A stretch of DNA of 64,000 bases from Chitinivibrionales bacterium (lineage in GTDB: Bacteria; Fibrobacterota; Chitinivibrionia; Chitinivibrionales; WJKA01): NCBI GenBank assembly GCA_014728295.1, contig WJLW01000070.1:62001-126000 (forward strand), given 5' to 3'. The notes under the pieces were generated by a model. That model was not told the DNA's origin and searched no databases. It saw only the letters and a program-made list of their open reading frames with translations. This document shows positions 52,030 to 59,815 of this stretch, piece by piece. Numbering within the stretch: the stretch's first letter is position 1; each line of letters starts with the position of its first letter. A program made the position numbers and the translations under genes.

Positions 52030-54638
52030 TGTTCTCAAAAAAAAGCGCCGAAAAATCGAACGACCAGATGTCGGACGAGCTTAAAAAACAGGTTGCCGAA
52101 TTGCAGGATGTGCTCAGAAAGGCAAACGGTGAAAAAGCCGACTTGCACTCGCTCCTTGCTTCAGTTGAAAAAGAGCGCTCGCATTTGCTCAATGAAAAGG
52201 AATCAACCAAGTCCATCAAAGAGGAACTCCAAGCCGTCACTGAAGATCTGGTGGATTTCAGAGAGCAGAAGAGCGAAATTGAGTCGTACTCGGCTACGAT
52301 CAAAGAGCAACTTTCTCACCAGAAGGATATGGAAGCCCGCTTTGCCAATGTCGAAAAGCTGCTAACGCACATTGCCGATCGAGAAACATATGTGACGGAA
52401 TTGGCGCAGCATGTCGACGATGTGCTCAAAAAGCTGGACGATAAAGAAAATCAGCGCCTCATTGAAGAGGGAGTCAAAGCAGTCGCCGAGCTTGAAACCC
52501 GTCGAGAGAAAACGGCAAAGGTTGTTGACAGTGTCGAAAAGAAAAGCACCCATCTCGCCGAAGATGTTCGCAAATTGCGCCTGGACATGGACAGCGCACG
52601 CGAATACTCCGAACAGGTTTCTACGCAGCTCACCAGCCTGGAACAGGAGATGGGGCAGTATCGTCTGGTGAAGGATAAAATGGACACCCTCAACACCTAT
52701 GCCGAATATGTCAAGTCCAAAATAAAAAGTCTTGAGGATCAAAAAGTTGTTGTCGAAAAAGTTGTAGATGAGCAGGAGCGGCTGAATATCATGTCGATCA
52801 GGATGGACATCGACCTCAAGCATCTTCAGGATAAGTTTGGAAAGCTGAACAAGGCGGAGCGCAATATCGAACGCGTCAACAGCATGCTCGAGCAAAGCAA
52901 AGATAACATCAGCGAATTCCGTGACTTTCAGAAACTGATGGAAAATGCCACCAACCAAATTGAAGATATTAAAAAGCTGACTACAGAACTTGACAAAAAA
53001 CAGCAGGATTTTGAGGCACAAAGCAAGCATATCAATGACATAAATGACCGGGCTCACGAAGTTCAGACGGTGGCCAAGAACACCGAGGCAATACTCAACA
53101 CGCTGACCAAGCATAAGCAGAAACTGGAAACCAATCATGCTCAGGTTATGGAATATGAAAAGGCGCTTGACAAAATGCGCGTCAAAATGGAAGAGGTCAG
53201 CAAGGAGTGGAACTCAATCGATACAATTAATCAGCGCATAGCCTCGCTTGAGTCGCTGATCGCAGAGCTGGAGACGCGTCAAGAGTCGGTAACCAAGGGC
53301 ACGCGTAATGTCGAGCGCTGCGAATCCCGCCTGCAGGACATCCGTACATTGATCGATGAAACATTTAAAAAGGAGGAAAGCCTCTACGATTACCGCGAGG
53401 AGATTGAAAATCTCAACAAGCGCATGGACGCCTTCATTGTCAATGCCGAGGAGCTTGAAGAAAAATCGAAAGAGCTGAGCACTTATGAACAGGAGATCCA
53501 TGCCGTTGCCAACCAGATTGAAGAGCTCAAAGCCCTCTCGGACAGCACAGCCGAACGCATCTCCAATACCGAAGAGCGCGCCAGAATTATCCAGGAGGTT
53601 GAAAACAAGATCGGCAATCTGGGCGTCATGGTCGAGGAGGTAGATGAGCGCATCAATGCTCAACTGCAACGCAAGGCAATGATTGACAATACGGAAAAAC
53701 GCCTTGACCAGCTTAACTATCTTCTCGGAGACATCAACATGAAAATCCAGAGCCTTTCCAAAGATCAGCAGATTGTGGATGACCTGACGAATCAAATTTC
53801 TGCCGTATCGGTTCAGTCACTTGAAGCAAAGGAAATGATGCAGCGGCTCAGTGAGCAAAAGCAGGAATTGCTGCAGGAGGAAAATCATATTCTTGAAATG
53901 CGCAAAGATCTCGAGGGGCTGCAGAACGAAGCCGAATCGCAGGTCAGCAAATCTGATGAAATGATACTGGCTCACAAAAAGAAAGTGGAGGAAAGCGAGG
54001 CGGCGTTTAACGACATACTGGCCAAAAACAATGAACAGCTCAATGATATCGACAAACACTATGCCGATATACACAAGGCTGAAGAACAGCTCAAGGGCGT
54101 TGAAAGGATACTTGAGAACCTGAAGACCGAGATGGATCAGATCAGCCGCAAAACCAGCAAAATAGAGGCTATCGATTCGCGCATCGAAAATATTAATACG
54201 GTCATCAGCGACATGGAAATCAGGATTGACTCCATTGACAAGGATCGCGATCTGGTCAATGCAACCCAGCAGAAAATCGATAAGCTGAGTGATCTTTCCT
54301 CAAAAACGAATGCACAGATCGATTCAATCCATGCCAAGTCCGATGATATCCTGAATGTCGCCAAAAAGGTTGACAATCTGGAAAGCATCATGGATGATGT
54401 CGAGTCGCGTATGCGTTCGCTGGCTCGTGAAAAACAGGTAATCAAAGAAGGCGAGAACCGTATTAACACGCTGAACCTTTTGATGGAAGACATCAAAGCG
54501 CAAATATCAAACGTCACCGGCGAAGCGGAGAAAATCCAGCATGCAATCGAGAAAACCTCGGAGCTGCGTTTTCTGCTGGGAGAGGTTGAATCAAAGTTAA
54601 GTCTGTTCAGGCAAGAGAAGGAACGATTGACTAACTAG
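52026..54638 (+). CDS. Giant coiled-coil protein, 870 residues
   Basis: After a short lead (MMFSKKSAEKSNDQ) almost the entire chain is heptad-rich coiled coil, high in E, K, Q, D and L with few aromatic residues and essentially no Pro. No ATPase head is present, so it is not an SMC protein. Similar segments recur, for example around LDDKENQRLIEEGVKAV, LDQLNYLLGDINMKIQSL and LESIMDDVESRMRSLAREK. There is no signal peptide or TM, so it is probably cytosolic and may form filaments. ATG 52026 overlaps the Csd6-like stop (ATGA), a tight translational coupling. A cytoskeletal scaffold for cell shape is inferred from context. Confidence 0.8.
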   Translation: MMFSKKSAEKSNDQMSDELKKQVAELQDVLRKANGEKADLHSLLASVEKERSHLLNEKESTKSIKEELQAVTEDLVDFREQKSEIESYSATIKEQLSHQKDMEARFANVEKLLTHIADRETYVTELAQHVDDVLKKLDDKENQRLIEEGVKAVAELETRREKTAKVVDSVEKKSTHLAEDVRKLRLDMDSAREYSEQVSTQLTSLEQEMGQYRLVKDKMDTLNTYAEYVKSKIKSLEDQKVVVEKVVDEQERLNIMSIRMDIDLKHLQDKFGKLNKAERNIERVNSMLEQSKDNISEFRDFQKLMENATNQIEDIKKLTTELDKKQQDFEAQSKHINDINDRAHEVQTVAKNTEAILNTLTKHKQKLETNHAQVMEYEKALDKMRVKMEEVSKEWNSIDTINQRIASLESLIAELETRQESVTKGTRNVERCESRLQDIRTLIDETFKKEESLYDYREEIENLNKRMDAFIVNAEELEEKSKELSTYEQEIHAVANQIEELKALSDSTAERISNTEERARIIQEVENKIGNLGVMVEEVDERINAQLQRKAMIDNTEKRLDQLNYLLGDINMKIQSLSKDQQIVDDLTNQISAVSVQSLEAKEMMQRLSEQKQELLQEENHILEMRKDLEGLQNEAESQVSKSDEMILAHKKKVEESEAAFNDILAKNNEQLNDIDKHYADIHKAEEQLKGVERILENLKTEMDQISRKTSKIEAIDSRIENINTVISDMEIRIDSIDKDRDLVNATQQKIDKLSDLSSKTNAQIDSIHAKSDDILNVAKKVDNLESIMDDVESRMRSLAREKQVIKEGENRINTLNLLMEDIKAQISNVTGEAEKIQHAIEKTSELRFLLGEVESKLSLFRQEKERLTN

Positions 54639-54664
54639 TTGCCGAATGCAATTTTATCTTGATG

Positions 54665-54681
54665 CGGCAGCGATGCTGCCG
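54665..54681 (+). terminator. Perfect hairpin between the coiled-coil and rel genes
   Basis: CGGCAGC-GAT-GCTGCCG, a 7-bp stem with a 3-nt loop, about 26 nt after the coiled-coil stop and 36 nt before rel. It is not followed by a T-tract, so it may reduce read-through, protect the mRNA end, or be another leader element rather than a terminator. Confidence 0.4.
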
Positions 54682-54716
54682 GGCCGTTTCGCTACCCTCA
54701 GCAAGAAGTGATCTTG

Positions 54717-56873
54717 ATGTATTCGGCGCCCGCAACCGTTGACAATTCTTTCGAAGACTTCCTCAAACTCCTGCAGGAAGACAATGAGCGCATACAACCC
54801 GATCTGATCAGAAAGGCATTTGCTTTTTCTTGGGATGCCCATCGCCATCAGTTGCGCAAGTCCGGCGAACCATTTATGGCTCATCCGGTTGCTGTTGCCC
54901 TGATACTGGGAGAGCAGCACCTGGATTCCGTGACCATTGCCGCCGGATTGCTCCATGATATTCTGGAGGATACCGATATTTCCCACGACATGCTAGAGGC
55001 CGAATTCGGATCCGAGATTACCCGGCTGGTGGATGGCGTTACCAAAATCAAAAAGATCGAATCGGTCTCCCGCGAGCAGCGTCAGGCAGAGACCTATCGC
55101 AAAATGCTGCTCTCGATGTCAAACGATATTCGCGTCATCATCATAAAATTTGCCGACCGCCTGCACAATTTGCGCACACTCAAATATCTTGCGCCCCAGC
55201 GAATCAAGGCTATCGCCCACGAAACACTCGATATCTACGCACCGCTGGCCCATCGGCTGGGCATGGCAAAAATCAAGTGGGAGCTTGAGGATCTGGCCTT
55301 TAAGCATTTGCATCCGCAGGACTACAAGTCAATTGTTGCCAAGGTGGTGGGTAGCCGGCGTGAACGCGAGATGATAATTGATTCATTTGCCGCACCTTTC
55401 CGGCGCCGTCTCAAAGAGGAAAAACTCAAGGCCACGATTATCGGACGACCTAAACACTTTTACAGCATCTATCGCAAAATGCAGCTTTACAACCGACCGT
55501 TCGAGGAGATTTATGATTTACTTGCAATTCGCGTGATCACCGATACAATTAAAGACTGCTATCACATCCTGGGCATCGTCCACAGTATCTGGAAGCCGAT
55601 TCAGGATCGCTTTAAAGATTACCTCAGCACACCCAAATCAAATGGCTATCAGTCGCTGCACACCACCGTTGTCGGCTCAAAAGGAAACATCCTCGAAATC
55701 CAGATCAGAACCTGGGAGATGAATCACGTAGCCGAAGACGGTATTGCCGCACACTGGCTGTACAAAAATCCCGAGCTGCAGCCGTCCGACAGTGCTTTGA
55801 GCTGGCTGCGCAACCTGATTGAATGGCAGGAAGATCTCACCGATTCCACCGAATTTTTTGAATATTTCAAAATCGATCTGTTCCATGCCGAAATTTTTAT
55901 TTTTACACCCAAAGGCGATTTGATCACCCTGCCCAAAGGAGCGACCGTTCTCGATTTTGCGTTTAGCGTGCATACCGATCTCGGGCTGCATTGTATCGGC
56001 GCAAAAGTCGACGGTGAGGTGCAGCCGGCCAGTGCCGTGCTGGTGAGCGGGGCAACGGTTGAAATCCTGCACTCCTCGTCGCGCAGGCCCTCGCTTGACT
56101 GGCTCAATTATGTGCGCACCCCCAAGGCTCGTTCGGCAATCCGGCGCTATCTTAAAAGTAAAGGACGACGGGAAAGCATCGAGCTTGGAAAGAAAGTTCT
56201 GAAAAACAATTTCAAAAAGCTGCAATTGAACTCGCCGCTGGTTGATTATGCGCCCGACTTGCTGCATTATCTTGGGCTGCACAATCTGGATCAGCTATAC
56301 GAACACTTAGGCAAAGGCAATTTGCCCATAAGCAGGCTTATGCATTTTTTTGGCGCGCTTGAAAAGCACAAATCGATGCCGTCGCGGGTTGTCTCCCGGC
56401 TGGTTAATACCTTTGCGGGAAAAAACCAGCCCGTTTCGGTCGGTCCTACCGATAATGTCATGATCAGGTTTGCCAAATGCTGCAATCCGATACCCGGCGA
56501 TGTCATAATCGGCTTTGTTACACGCGGTCGCGGCATTGCCGTGCATCGTACCGATTGCCGGTATGCACCGCTGTTCAACGATACGGAAGAGCGGGTTATG
56601 GAGGTCGGGTGGGATGACGATAAAGAGCGACACTATCTGGTCTCGCTGGAGATTACGGGCAAGGATCGTCCCGGCCTGCTGCACGAGATGTCGGGCGTTT
56701 TTCTCAATTTTGGAGCCAACGTGCTCGAGGCGACGGTCGGCACCAGAGAGCAGCAGGTTTACAATACGATTACGCTGGAAATACAAAATAAAAACCAGCT
56801 CAGGCAGATTTTCAGCAGGTTGCAAAAGATAAAGGGTATAGATAGGGTTCGCCGAACGCATAAGAACGCCTAA
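54717..56873 (+). CDS. rel: Bifunctional (p)ppGpp synthetase/hydrolase Rel (RelA/SpoT family)
   Basis: About 718 residues. The HD hydrolase domain is intact (HPVAVALILGEQHLD, LLHDILEDTDI, FADRLHNLRTL), so it can both degrade and make ppGpp. The synthetase domain has GRPKHFYSIYRKM, LAIRVITDTIKDCY and NGYQSLHTTV. A TGS domain (IFIFTPKGDLITLPKGAT), a C-terminal zinc-finger-like region (FAKCCNPIPGD) and an ACT domain complete the family order. ATG 54717 is preferred; GTG 54708 is an alternative. It may share a transcript with the coiled-coil gene, separated by a hairpin. Confidence 0.97.
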   Translation: MYSAPATVDNSFEDFLKLLQEDNERIQPDLIRKAFAFSWDAHRHQLRKSGEPFMAHPVAVALILGEQHLDSVTIAAGLLHDILEDTDISHDMLEAEFGSEITRLVDGVTKIKKIESVSREQRQAETYRKMLLSMSNDIRVIIIKFADRLHNLRTLKYLAPQRIKAIAHETLDIYAPLAHRLGMAKIKWELEDLAFKHLHPQDYKSIVAKVVGSRREREMIIDSFAAPFRRRLKEEKLKATIIGRPKHFYSIYRKMQLYNRPFEEIYDLLAIRVITDTIKDCYHILGIVHSIWKPIQDRFKDYLSTPKSNGYQSLHTTVVGSKGNILEIQIRTWEMNHVAEDGIAAHWLYKNPELQPSDSALSWLRNLIEWQEDLTDSTEFFEYFKIDLFHAEIFIFTPKGDLITLPKGATVLDFAFSVHTDLGLHCIGAKVDGEVQPASAVLVSGATVEILHSSSRRPSLDWLNYVRTPKARSAIRRYLKSKGRRESIELGKKVLKNNFKKLQLNSPLVDYAPDLLHYLGLHNLDQLYEHLGKGNLPISRLMHFFGALEKHKSMPSRVVSRLVNTFAGKNQPVSVGPTDNVMIRFAKCCNPIPGDVIIGFVTRGRGIAVHRTDCRYAPLFNDTEERVMEVGWDDDKERHYLVSLEITGKDRPGLLHEMSGVFLNFGANVLEATVGTREQQVYNTITLEIQNKNQLRQIFSRLQKIKGIDRVRRTHKNA

Positions 56874-56913
56874 GCCGGTTCTGAAAAAAGATGCTTCCGA
56901 ATTGTATTTTTAA

Positions 56914-56927
56914 CTGTCATTTGACAG
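56914..56927 (+). promoter_or_regulatory. Inverted repeat overlapping the DUF4388 ribosome site
   Basis: CTGTCA-TT-TGACAG, a perfect 6-bp dyad ending in the AGG of the ribosome site, 9 nt before ATG 56936. It could occlude translation or be an operator; the short loop makes it a poor RNA hairpin. Confidence 0.3.
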
Positions 56928-56935
56928 GTATACTC

Positions 56936-57394
56936 ATGAATTTTCTTTTCTCGCATGCATTCTGGGCAATTTCAACGGGCACATTTGCCGGTGTTCTTAC
57001 AGGAACATTCATAGCGATGTTCACCCTTTTTTCCAGGCGGCGCAACATTGCCCGCGACATCTCGCAGACAACGTTTGTGTTTTCCGGCAACCTGCAGCAG
57101 ACAAGTTTGCTGGATGCGATTCAGTTTCTGGAAATTGGGCGCAGGGAGGGAGTGCTGCATATTTACAGCGGCCGCCGCAAAGGCTACATCACCTTCGTTG
57201 CGGGTAAAGTCGTCGATGCATTCTATCGAAATAAAACAGAAAAAGAAGCCATTTTTTCGATGCTCGAGCTCAAGGAGGGTGATTTTTACTTTGAGCCCAA
57301 GAAGATCGTTCAGCCTCAGTTGATGTCACAGTCCATTATTGATTTAACCTTTGAGTGGGATGCACAGAGAGGGGAAAGTGCCGAATCCGGATAA
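56936..57394 (+). CDS. DUF4388 (PATAN-like) domain membrane protein
   Basis: About 152 residues. One N-terminal TM (FWAISTGTFAGVLTGTFIAMFTLF) is followed by a DUF4388 domain: FSGNLQQTSLLDAIQFLEIGRREGVLHIYSGRRKGYITFVAGKVVDAFY and a closing EKEAIFSMLELKEGDFYFE. The family is often attached to receivers or chemotaxis-like regulators in delta-proteobacteria and cyanobacteria; here it is membrane-anchored and alone. ATG 56936 has AGGT upstream; the track start (56891) has no ribosome site. Function unknown. prs follows 38 nt later. Confidence 0.78.
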   Translation: MNFLFSHAFWAISTGTFAGVLTGTFIAMFTLFSRRRNIARDISQTTFVFSGNLQQTSLLDAIQFLEIGRREGVLHIYSGRRKGYITFVAGKVVDAFYRNKTEKEAIFSMLELKEGDFYFEPKKIVQPQLMSQSIIDLTFEWDAQRGESAESG

Positions 57395-57432
57395 TATGTG
57401 CTTGACAGTGCTTACCAACCTGGAAGGATGTT

Positions 57433-58386
57433 ATGATAGGCAAGCTTAAAATTTTCTCTGGCAATGCTAATCTCCCCCTGGCAAATGCAATTTGCAAACA
57501 TGCCGGTGTGCGGCTTGGCAAATGCGAGATCATAAAATTCAGCAACGAGAACATCAAGGTAAAAATAGAAGAGAGTGTGCGCGGCAAAGACGTTTTTGTA
57601 ATCCAGCCGTCTTGTCCGCCGGTGAATCGGGGTTTGATGGAGCTGCTGATCATGATCGATGCCATCAAACACGCCAGTGCCGCCCGGATCACGGCGGTAA
57701 CCCCCTATTATCCGTATGTACGCTCCGATAAAAAAGATGAGCCCCGCATCTCCATAACCGCACGCCTGGTTGCCGATCTGCTGCAAACGGCAGGAGCGGA
57801 TCGGGTGATGACCATGAACCTGCATAACATGCAGATACAGGGTTTTTTTCATACTCCCTGTGATCATTTGCTGGCCGGCAAGCTTTTTTGCGACTATTAC
57901 CGCAAAGCAGGTACCGATAATTGCGTTGTTGTAGCACCGGATTCCGGCAGCGCCAAGCATGCAAAGTATTACGCCGCAGCGCTCGGATTGCCGATGGCGA
58001 TTATGGACAAGCGCCGCAGTGGTGATAATGAAGCTCCGACGGTTCATAATATTATCGGCCAGGTCGAGGGCAAACGCGCGCTTATTTTTGACGACGAGGT
58101 AGCTTCGGGAGGTTCGCTGTCGGAGGTTGCCCGGGTATTGCGTGAGCGCGGCGTGGCGGAAATTCAGGCTTGCTGCGTGCATGGAGTGCTGTCGGGCAGC
58201 GCTATCGAGCGAATCCGAGACTCTGCGCTCACCAAGCTTCTGGTAACCGATACTGTTTACATATCGGAGGAAAAGCTCGAAGGTATCCCTCAACTGGAAG
58301 TAATCTCGGTGGCGGAGCTTTTTGCCAAGGCAATTGTTCATACCAACCAGGGACGCTCCATTTCGGGATTGTACGAGCGTTTTTAG
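57433..58386 (+). CDS. prs: Ribose-phosphate pyrophosphokinase
   Basis: 317 residues. It makes PRPP from ribose-5-phosphate and ATP. IGKLKIFSGNANLPLANAI begins the family N-terminus, RSDKKDEPRISITARLVADLL contains the divalent-metal and ATP loop, LHNMQIQGFF follows, and the PRPP-binding loop is LIFDDEVASGGSL (usual form DDI.DTAGT, here variant). Two visible departures from the classical class I motif (DEVASGGS, DEPR) suggest a diverged or class II-like enzyme, but all main blocks are intact. GGAAGG precedes the ATG. Confidence 0.9.
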   Translation: MIGKLKIFSGNANLPLANAICKHAGVRLGKCEIIKFSNENIKVKIEESVRGKDVFVIQPSCPPVNRGLMELLIMIDAIKHASAARITAVTPYYPYVRSDKKDEPRISITARLVADLLQTAGADRVMTMNLHNMQIQGFFHTPCDHLLAGKLFCDYYRKAGTDNCVVVAPDSGSAKHAKYYAAALGLPMAIMDKRRSGDNEAPTVHNIIGQVEGKRALIFDDEVASGGSLSEVARVLRERGVAEIQACCVHGVLSGSAIERIRDSALTKLLVTDTVYISEEKLEGIPQLEVISVAELFAKAIVHTNQGRSISGLYERF

Positions 58387-58394
58387 CAATTCCC

Positions 58395-58790
58395 ATGCGG
58401 CGCACCGACCTCCACATTGTCATTCCCCCGGCCGGCTGGGTAGTGGCCATGCTTGTGGTCAGCTCCCTGCCGGGCCAGAGCTTGCCGGATGGCATTTCGC
58501 TGTGGCAATGGGATAAGCTGGCGCATATTTTCGAATATTGCGTACTGGCTGTTTTATCTGGACGGCTCCTGCAGTGGTACCGCATAGCGGAGCCCCGGCA
58601 AAGTCTGGCGATACTTGGCTGCGGAACTGTATTTGCCGCCTTAGACGAGGTGCACCAATTGTTTATTCCCAATCGAAGCTGCGCGTGGCAGGATCTGGTT
58701 GCCGACATTGCCGGAATAATTCTGGGGCTGATCATCTTCCGGATAGCTATCAGAAAGCGAATGCATGACCAGGTTGCCCATAACAAATGA
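58395..58790 (+). CDS. VanZ-like membrane protein
   Basis: 131 residues with four hydrophobic segments. The VanZ core is DKLAHIFEYCVLAVLSG, then LDEVHQLFIPNRSCAWQDLVADIAGIILGLIIF, where D-E-x-x-Q-x-F-x-P-x-R and D-x-x-x-D are family hallmarks. The function is not established beyond weak teicoplanin resistance in VanZ itself. ATG 58395 lies 8 nt after prs. It overlaps the pseudouridine synthase gene by 26 nt, so the three are co-transcribed. Confidence 0.85.
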   Translation: MRRTDLHIVIPPAGWVVAMLVVSSLPGQSLPDGISLWQWDKLAHIFEYCVLAVLSGRLLQWYRIAEPRQSLAILGCGTVFAALDEVHQLFIPNRSCAWQDLVADIAGIILGLIIFRIAIRKRMHDQVAHNK

Positions 58791-59727
58791 CGATATCGGC
58801 TGCCGGCTTGATCGACTGGTTCGCAAGCGATTGAAGCTGAGCTCATTGGCCCACATCTATCGACTGATTCGTACCGGAGAGCTGCGGGTGAACGGGCGTA
58901 AAGCCGCACAGAATTATCGCCTGCAGGCCGGCGACGCTATCGAGGTTAACGTCGATCCGGCGATGCTGGTTACCAGCGATCTTTCGCAGCGTGATTCTAT
59001 AAAAAAACTGGTCAACACCACATTTTTCACGCGCAATTTTAACATTATCTTCGAAGACGAGTCGCTCATTGCCTGCGATAAACCAGCCGGACTGGCCGTG
59101 CATCCAGGCACGGCGCACCAGCATCATGATACGCTTATCGAGCTTGCGCAGAGCTATATGCTCAGCAAATCGAAAAATGCAGCGGAGCCCGTGCTGGCGC
59201 ACCGACTTGACAAAGACACCTCCGGAGTGATTCTTGTCGCCAAGAGCAGGCGCGTCGTGCGGGTGCTGCACAGCAGTTTTGCTTCCCGCAATATTGACAA
59301 ACGTTATGTTGCAATGTGCCACGGAGCGCCGCCCGAGCTGAAGGGTAATGTCGAGCTGGACCTCAAGCGCGTCCATCAGCGCCATAAAGGCACGAAGATG
59401 CAGGTAGCCGGCTGCGGCAAGGCTTCCCGCAGCAGCTATGAAGTGATGCAGACTTCCCACGGAATCTCCTGTGTCGCAATACGGCTCTATACCGGAAGAA
59501 CCCACCAGATACGCATTCACCTGCAGCATCTGGGGGCGCCCATCATCGGGGATGACCGCTACGGCGATCTGAAGCGTGACGCCCGGGTGATGCAACACAG
59601 GAACAGTTGCCGGCGGTTGTACCTGCATGCAGCCTCGCTTCGGCTTCCGCATCCGGAAACCGGCGCGCCAATTGAGCTCACAGCTCCCCTTCCGGTCGAA
59701 TTTGACGACCTGCTGACCCATACATGA
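58765..59727 (+). CDS. RluA/RluD-family pseudouridine synthase
   Basis: 320 residues. An S4 RNA-binding domain (RLDRLVRKRLKLSSLAHIYRLIRTGELRVNG, about 10-60) is followed by the catalytic domain with HRLDKDTSGVILVAKS holding the catalytic Asp, RTHQIRIHLQHLGAPIIGDDRYG and a C-terminal LYLHAASLRLPHPETG. The RNA target (23S rRNA or tRNA) cannot be decided; a gap-rich S4-to-core linker resembles RluC/RluD. It overlaps vanZ by 26 nt. Confidence 0.93.
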   Translation: MTRLPITNDDIGCRLDRLVRKRLKLSSLAHIYRLIRTGELRVNGRKAAQNYRLQAGDAIEVNVDPAMLVTSDLSQRDSIKKLVNTTFFTRNFNIIFEDESLIACDKPAGLAVHPGTAHQHHDTLIELAQSYMLSKSKNAAEPVLAHRLDKDTSGVILVAKSRRVVRVLHSSFASRNIDKRYVAMCHGAPPELKGNVELDLKRVHQRHKGTKMQVAGCGKASRSSYEVMQTSHGISCVAIRLYTGRTHQIRIHLQHLGAPIIGDDRYGDLKRDARVMQHRNSCRRLYLHAASLRLPHPETGAPIELTAPLPVEFDDLLTHT

Positions 59728-59731
59728 GCGT

Positions 59732-59761
59732 TTGCTAGTGTGCCTGCATGCATAGTATACT
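59732..59761 (+). promoter_or_regulatory. Candidate promoter of the Ser/Thr kinase gene
   Basis: TTGCTA, 18-nt spacer, TATACT, in the 88 nt between rluA-type and kinase genes. Spacer one nt longer than optimal; moderate support. Confidence 0.35.
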
Positions 59762-59815
59762 AACAACTAGAGACGCACTTCGCCTGTAACACGCACTGTA
59801 ACCCGCGCGCTGCCT

